A stretch of 11,069 nt of DNA from Candidatus Latescibacteria bacterium 4484_107 (lineage in GTDB: Bacteria; Latescibacterota; 4484-107): NCBI GenBank assembly GCA_002059205.1, contig MVCQ01000169.1:1-11069 (forward strand), given 5' to 3'. The notes beneath the pieces were generated by a model, which saw nothing but the letters and a program-made list of their open reading frames with translations, made no database searches and was not told where the DNA came from. This document shows positions 7,448 to 11,069 of the stretch, one piece after another (the first letter of the stretch is position 1; each line of letters opens with the position of its first letter). The position numbers and the translations under genes are program-made.

Positions 7448-8251
7448 TCAGCCCCGAATGTCGAGGATCCGTCCCAAGCTGATTTGAGCGCTGCGATAAC
7501 TTCCGCATGGCTGGAAACTCGGCCCGCATTCCGGAAAAACCTGCGAAGCTTCCGACCCCGGATTATCGGTAATTCCTTTCGGAAGTGCGGCAACGAGCGG
7601 AGCCTCCTTCCGGGGGCGCTGCAGGGACAGCCACTTCTCCAAATCGGGGCGGGCATCCTCCACAACCTGCCCGATCTTCGTCAGACAGGACGAATCCAAC
7701 TCCGGATAAAGCGCCACAAATTTGGCTCGAACACTTCGTTCGATCTCCTCAAACAGCCGCATCTCTCCCCCCACACCGATGCCGTCAAATTTTCTACGCG
7801 CATACTCTGCGTGCTTCCGACCGTGATCCCGAAGCTCGTTTCGCGCCACGCAGCATACGATCTCCCCGAGATCCTCCCGGGCCTTGTCCAACCTCAATAG
7901 CGCACTGGACAGCTCCTGATTCCCTCTCCCCTCCGGCACATCCTTAGAGGCCGTGATCACCTGCCGTTCCCGGATATTCATTAGATTGATCGCATTCTCG
8001 AACAGGCGAAAGGACTCCCTGGCATCGAACTGGGACGGACTTTGGAAAAATTGCTCCTTCGCCTGCTCCATCACCCTCAGCATCGTCCCCAATTTTCCGC
8101 TGTGGATCACCCCCATCAGACGCACCTGGAAACGCGCCCGAGCCTGCTCACCCCCCGTCAGGGCCTTCCGCCGAAACCACCTCAACCCGCCCAGCGCCGG
8201 CAAATCCGGGAGGCGAGGGGAGGTCTTTTTTTCCGAAATGCTATGGGGCAT
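7448..8251 (-). CDS. Hypothetical protein, helical, soluble
   Basis: I do not recognise this 267-residue protein. The chosen ATG at 8251 follows GGAGG at a good distance. The frame can be read from 8305, but those 18 codons come from a heptamer repeat and are unlikely to be coding. No signal peptide or membrane segment is seen. Residues about 30-230 are charged and predicted by eye to be mostly helical (SGKLGTMLRVMEQAKEQFF, ESFRLFENAINLMNIRERQV, SSALLRLDKAREDLGEIVCC, MRLFEEIERSVRAKFVALY). The last ~45 residues are rich in Gly, Ser and Pro and look disordered. No catalytic motif stands out. It has its own candidate promoter with a CRP-like site and a hairpin-bearing leader. Adapter, regulatory or structural roles are all open. 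Confidence 0.7.
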   Translation of the reverse strand: MPHSISEKKTSPRLPDLPALGGLRWFRRKALTGGEQARARFQVRLMGVIHSGKLGTMLRVMEQAKEQFFQSPSQFDARESFRLFENAINLMNIRERQVITASKDVPEGRGNQELSSALLRLDKAREDLGEIVCCVARNELRDHGRKHAEYARRKFDGIGVGGEMRLFEEIERSVRAKFVALYPELDSSCLTKIGQVVEDARPDLEKWLSLQRPRKEAPLVAALPKGITDNPGSEASQVFPECGPSFQPCGSYRSAQISLGRILDIRG

Positions 8252-8271
8252 CGGTTCCTCCGTGAGAAGCC

Positions 8272-8316
8272 ATGAAAAATGAAAAATACAAATTGCAAAA
8301 TGCAAAATGCAAAATG
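8272..8316. repeat. Heptamer tract, six ATGCAAA-type units
   Basis: Consecutive 7-base units are atgaaaa (twice), atacaaa, ttgcaaa and atgcaaa (twice), followed by atg. The tract lies just upstream of the 267-residue gene, and one copy creates a false in-frame ATG on the minus strand at 8305. Confidence 0.85.
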
Positions 8317-8369
8317 ATTCTTCGCTGAAACATTGGACTTAGCGCCCTCCAAGTGGCCTTGGTAAGTCT

Positions 8370-8454
8370 CTATTAGGAATCCAGGAAACCAGGAAAGGGC
8401 CAGGCTGCATTACGTAGAGATCGTCTTTCTCCCGGCTTCCTGGCCTCCTAATAG
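8370..8454 (-). repeat. Long imperfect inverted repeat (27-position stem) in a leader
   Basis: Positions 8370-8396 pair with 8428-8454. In minus-strand RNA this gives 22 Watson-Crick pairs, 4 G-U pairs and 1 mismatch around a loop of about 31 bases. The left arm also shows an 8-base period (ccaggaaa repeated). There is no U tract on the 3' side in minus-strand RNA, so it is not a normal terminator. A shorter hairpin (CCAAG...CTTGG, 8349-8362) lies next to it. The 300 bases between the aminopeptidase and the 267-residue gene hold this element, a heptamer tract and a promoter, but no other gene. Confidence 0.8.
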
Positions 8455-8515
8455 GAAAAAATTCTGCCCGAAAAACTGAATCAACGGGATAAATAAAAAT
8501 TCCTATACGATCAAA

Positions 8516-8528
8516 CTACCAAAAGATA
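8516..8528 (-). promoter_or_regulatory. Extended -10 promoter for the 267-residue gene
   Basis: TATCTT (8528-8523) is preceded by TGG, an extended -10. The start point would be near 8516. At the -35 distance the sequence (CAGGTT) matches consensus poorly, as expected for an activator-dependent promoter. A CRP-like site is centred about 41.5 bases upstream of the predicted start. Confidence 0.45.
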
Positions 8529-8549
8529 CCACATTGCACCGAATAAACC

Positions 8550-8565
8550 TGTGACCCAAATCACG
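8550..8565. promoter_or_regulatory. CRP-family operator-like palindrome
   Basis: TGTGA-N6-TCACG matches the CRP consensus TGTGA-N6-TCACA at 9 of 10 core positions, with TTTT on one flank. Its centre (8557.5) lies about 41.5 bases from the start predicted from the extended -10 at 8523-8528. That is the classic class II activator position. The regulator itself is not in the window. Confidence 0.5.
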
Positions 8566-8602
8566 CATTTTAGACAACCTCTCCCTTTTCTATGCCCGAT
8601 CT

Positions 8603-9559
8603 TCACATCATCAGCGTTCCCGCTTCCACGATCACGGTTCCATCCACCACGAGGGTCGGCTTCAACAACACGCCGTCGAGATGAACCGGCGCGTGCACCA
8701 TTCCTCCCATCGAGGCATTGTCCCCCAAGGCCACGTGAACCGTGCCCATCACCTTCTCGTCCTCCAGCACCACGCCGGTCACCCTGGCCTTATCGTTCGT
8801 CCCGATTCCCAACTCCGCAATATTACGTCCCAATTCCCCGTAAGGCGCGATCATTTCCCCCAGTCCGTCCGCTTGCTCACCACCCGAAATTTCCACTGCC
8901 AATCCGTCTCTCACCGTCAGCCGAATGGGCGTCTTCAGTAATCCCAACCCCGCCATGGAGCCATCCACCACGAGCACGCCATGGCTTTCCCCCTCCAGCG
9001 GAGCCACGTAAGCCTCCCCGGCGGGCAGATTGGTGCATCCTCCCTTTTCGTGCACCAGCCCGGTATCCGGCACTGCGGACCGCTCCGGAGACAACACGAT
9101 CGTCAGATCCGTCCCTTCGTCTGAAGTGATGTGCGCACGCCGCGCTCCCTTCAACGCCTCCGCGACGCGCCGGGACCGCTCCGCAATCACACGGTAGTCC
9201 GCATTGAGCGTGCGGATCATCACCTCCTCCGTGATTCCCGGCAGGGTAGCCACGCGCGCGCCGCATGCACATGCCGCCCGCCGCGCTTCCGTATGCGTGA
9301 TGGACTTCGACGTCGGAGCCAGAATCACATCCACCGCCTTCATCATCGCCGCCACGGCCCCCGGAGGCTCCTCCCCATTGACATCTCGGGGAATGATCTC
9401 CACCGCCATCGCCTCCGCGCCGACGTCCCTGGCGACCTCCCAAAGCGCAAGTCCGATCCTCCGTTTCGGCGCATCCAAAATCACCAACACGGACTCACCG
9501 GCCCGCACGTCCATACACTCCCGCACCGCAATCTCCGCCGCCTTCCTCAATGCCTCCAT
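8603..9559 (-). CDS. Aminopeptidase, M29/AmpS-like (leucyl aminopeptidase family)
   Basis: The chosen ATG at 9559 follows GGGAGG; an earlier in-frame ATG at 9577 would translate that ribosome site. The 318-residue product is shorter than the roughly 400-residue Thermus-type M29 enzymes, as in the smaller COG2309-like branch. The C-terminal part shows plausible metal ligands of the family in order: E182 (LPAGE), E249 (AELGIG), H275 (GTVHVALGDN), H293 and D295 (APVHLDG). The spacings resemble the E, E, H, H-x-D order of M29, but only 17 residues lie between H275 and H293, less than in the long form. Such enzymes remove N-terminal residues from peptides in the cytoplasm using two metal ions. There is no signal peptide. 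It follows the PHP gene by 88 bases on the same strand; a functional link is not evident. Confidence 0.85.
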   Translation of the reverse strand: MEALRKAAEIAVRECMDVRAGESVLVILDAPKRRIGLALWEVARDVGAEAMAVEIIPRDVNGEEPPGAVAAMMKAVDVILAPTSKSITHTEARRAACACGARVATLPGITEEVMIRTLNADYRVIAERSRRVAEALKGARRAHITSDEGTDLTIVLSPERSAVPDTGLVHEKGGCTNLPAGEAYVAPLEGESHGVLVVDGSMAGLGLLKTPIRLTVRDGLAVEISGGEQADGLGEMIAPYGELGRNIAELGIGTNDKARVTGVVLEDEKVMGTVHVALGDNASMGGMVHAPVHLDGVLLKPTLVVDGTVIVEAGTLMM

Positions 9560-9641
9560 AGCAACCTCCCTCATCAAAAATTTCCCGAAGTTATCCAGAT
9601 ATTGGAAATCTACACTCCCGACTCAGCGTCACTCACCCGCG

Positions 9642-9662
9642 CACCAATCACCAATCACCAGA
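9642..9662. repeat. CACCAAT heptamer tract across the PHP gene stop codon
   Basis: Three 7-base units, caccaat, caccaat and caccaga, overlap the end of the PHP gene. On the coding strand they read GGT GAT TGG TGA, so the repeat supplies the last residues (G-D-W) and the stop codon. Confidence 0.85.
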
Positions 9663-10754
9663 TTCAGGACGGGAATGCTCCTCCCAAAAATAGATGGGGT
9701 TGGAATAAATCCATGGCCTGCCTCCGAGCGCCACTTCCGTCCGATAGACCCCCGGGGTCTTCGCACGAAAACGCAGCGAATCGCCTTCGACTCGGCGAAT
9801 TTCCTTCCCATTCCGAAGCAGCCGAATCGAAGCCCGGCGCGGCACAACAATCTCGATCTGGGCGTCCTCACAAAAGGGCATCTCGTCTCCCATCATGGCA
9901 GTTCCGCATTCGCTTCGGAGGAGAAAACGAAAGCCCTCACTCGATGACAGGAGATCATACGCCCCGAAACAGTGCCCTTCTCTCAATGCACGGTATACAA
10001 TCCGTGCGTCGTCCGCCCACTGCCCGGAAAACCCTTCTTGGGAAAGAATGTGCGTCCGAATCGTCCGAAACAGCTTCTTGTATGGAAAAACAACCAGCGT
10101 GCCAAACGGCGTCCTTTTCGTTTTGGCGTGCGCATCTACCCCCGCGATCCCGACGATGCGGCGCGTGCGGCAAAGCCGGTCCCACATCGCCAGCGTTTCC
10201 GGGAATGGCCCGGTGATCTGCGCATCGGGATCCCGGTAAAATTTTCGGAATTTGTAGAACCGAAAATGGCGCACCCAATCGAACATATAGGACCAGATCT
10301 CCATCCCGTCGAACCGGTCCGAACCCCACTCCTTCCACTCATAGCTTCGCATGGAAAAAAAAGGACGGTATCGCCCGTGCGGATGCACGATAAAACTCAA
10401 TCCGTCCTGCTCCCCAATCCGTTCGAGAATCCGGCGTGGCGGTTCCGGATCGGCACTCCGATGCCCCCTCCGGTATCTGCGATGGAGGAAGCCTCCGCCG
10501 ATCTCCGCCTCCAATCCCAGCGCAAGACAGTGCTGATTCTGGCTGGCCACCTCTTCGCCCACCAGCACCAACAGACGCTCGTGCCAGCCCTCCCAACCCG
10601 CGGCTTTCGCTTCCAACGTGTCATGATCGGTGACGATGAGAAAATCCAGATCGGCCAGTTGCCCGGCCTCGATGATCTGGGGCATCGTCCCGGAGCCATC
10701 GGAATGGATCGAGTGGATGTGGATCACGCCGATGATTTCGTGAAGGCTTTCGAT
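9648..10754 (-). CDS. PHP-domain metal-dependent phosphoesterase-like protein, start uncertain
   Basis: Counted from the GTG at 10727 the product has 359 residues. All PHP motifs are present in order: HIHSIHSD (3-10), TDHDT (33-37), GEE (57-59) with H66, HPHG (115-118) and GVDAH (196-200). These would bind two or three metals and hydrolyse a phosphoester or a related bond. The C-terminal ~90 residues (RNGKEIRR...GVYRTEV...PWIYSNPIYF) form the small beta domain common in this PHP subgroup. No signal peptide is seen. A strong ribosome site, AAGGAGGAGG (10768-10759), stands too far from the GTG. At the ideal distance is an in-frame ATC at 10754, which adds IESLHEIIG before VIHIHS. So the true start may be the ATC, a mutated ATG, or the GTG. 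The amidohydrolase-like gene before it is on the same strand. Confidence 0.85.
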   Translation of the reverse strand: MESLHEIIGVIHIHSIHSDGSGTMPQIIEAGQLADLDFLIVTDHDTLEAKAAGWEGWHERLLVLVGEEVASQNQHCLALGLEAEIGGGFLHRRYRRGHRSADPEPPRRILERIGEQDGLSFIVHPHGRYRPFFSMRSYEWKEWGSDRFDGMEIWSYMFDWVRHFRFYKFRKFYRDPDAQITGPFPETLAMWDRLCRTRRIVGIAGVDAHAKTKRTPFGTLVVFPYKKLFRTIRTHILSQEGFSGQWADDARIVYRALREGHCFGAYDLLSSSEGFRFLLRSECGTAMMGDEMPFCEDAQIEIVVPRRASIRLLRNGKEIRRVEGDSLRFRAKTPGVYRTEVALGGRPWIYSNPIYFWEEHSRPESGDW

Positions 10755-10780
10755 GGTTCCTCCTCCTTTCGGAAAACAAG

Positions 10781-10875
10781 GGTCAGAGGGCAGAGGGCAG
10801 AGGGCAGAGGGCAGAGGGCAGAGGCTGGAATCTCACTTTCTCACTTTCTCATTGTCTGCCTCTCCCTGATCCCTG
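10781..10875. repeat. Heptamer and octamer tracts between the amidohydrolase and PHP genes
   Basis: 10781-10822 holds six 7-base units (ggtcaga, then gggcaga five times). 10831-10854 holds three 8-base units (tctcactt, tctcactt, tctcattg). 10862-10875 holds two 7-base units (ctccctg, atccctg) ending two bases before the amidohydrolase stop. The first and third tracts match, in type and order, the pair at 4584-4658. The ~120-base spacer holds no gene. Confidence 0.88.
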
Positions 10876-10877
10876 CC

Positions 10878-11069
10878 TTACGCCTGCTCCAGGACCTCGA
10901 TGTTCTCCGCGATCTTTTTCCGATCCAGCCCGAAGTGACGGATGGGATTGTCGAACAGGAGCGCATGAGCGATGTCCAGCGCCTCCTCTTCGGTAAAAAA
11001 CTGATCCTCGATCATCGTAGCCAACGTTCGTACCAAGGCCCGCTTATACTGGCGCATTTTGTAATAGCC
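10878..11069 (-). CDS. Amidohydrolase-like protein, C-terminal end (partial)
   Basis: The frame is open from the right edge to TAA at 10878-10880, giving the last 63 residues. The sequence EEEALDIAHALLFDNPIRHFGL resembles the C-terminus of TIM-barrel amidohydrolases (amidohydrolase 2 type), which commonly end with an alpha helix and a 'NPxRxFGL'-like segment. The catalytic part lies outside the window, so neither substrate nor metal site can be judged. It is co-directional with the PHP gene, about 120 bases downstream, and may share its transcript. Confidence 0.65.
   Translation of the reverse strand, partial: GYYKMRQYKRALVRTLATMIEDQFFTEEEALDIAHALLFDNPIRHFGLDRKKIAENIEVLEQA

Noticed and set aside
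8252..8305. N-terminal extension of the 267-residue protein (MHFAICIFHF...)
   Set aside because: The extra codons come from the ATGCAAA-type repeat. The hydrophobic look is a by-product of A/T-rich repeats, and a good ribosome site supports the ATG at 8251.
9131..10216. 361-codon open frame on the plus strand
   Set aside because: It runs across the antisense of two well-supported genes (aminopeptidase and PHP) and has Arg/Ser/Pro-rich shadow composition.
2006..10875. CRISPR array as explanation of the repeats
   Set aside because: The units are only 7 to 9 bases, directly adjacent with no spacers, and differ between loci.

Overview
This 11 kb window reads as part of a Gram-negative bacterial genome. 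It carries an outer-membrane beta-barrel protein next to a large lipoprotein. All nine genes I can support are on the minus strand, so the order of transcription runs from the high coordinates down. The barrel begins with an N-terminal pattern (SMGMGGAYTG...WNPANLG) that I associate with PorV/FadL-like and DUF5723 proteins of the FCB group and related uncultured phyla. The sugar isomerase, DUF6807 and PHP-hydrolase content fits such a heterotroph. The assignment to an uncultured FCB-like lineage is inference. No rRNA, tRNA, CRISPR array, transposase or phage gene is visible.

Layout in transcription order: (a) the 3' end of an amidohydrolase-like gene, cut by the right edge; (b) a PHP-domain phosphoesterase-like protein with an odd start; (c) an M29-type aminopeptidase; (d) an unrecognised helical 267-residue protein behind a candidate CRP-type promoter; (e) a 490-base gap with a good sigma70-type promoter; (f) a 763-residue lipoprotein; (g) a DUF5723/PorV-like barrel; (h) a TIM-barrel sugar phosphate isomerase; (i) a DUF6807 ('PmoA-like') protein ending in a clear intrinsic terminator; (j) a strong promoter and the start of a PAS-domain signalling protein that runs off the left edge. 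Genes f to i could be one transcript from the promoter near 7377-7405 to the terminator at 779-820. That would pair an envelope module (lipoprotein plus barrel) with a sugar-processing pair (isomerase plus DUF6807).

The most unusual feature is in the spacers. Nearly every one holds a different short-period, slightly degenerate tandem repeat, most often with a 7-base unit and otherwise 8 or 9 bases. The repeats run into the ends of two genes, giving one its stop codon and another an in-frame FKE-type tail. Three long inverted repeats, one of them the terminator, carry only transition differences that become G-U pairs in minus-strand RNA and A-C clashes in plus-strand RNA, apart from a few transversion mismatches. 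This suggests that they act as transcribed RNA structures. The heptamer pattern resembles the STRR heptanucleotide repeats known from filamentous cyanobacteria, but the gene content does not look cyanobacterial.
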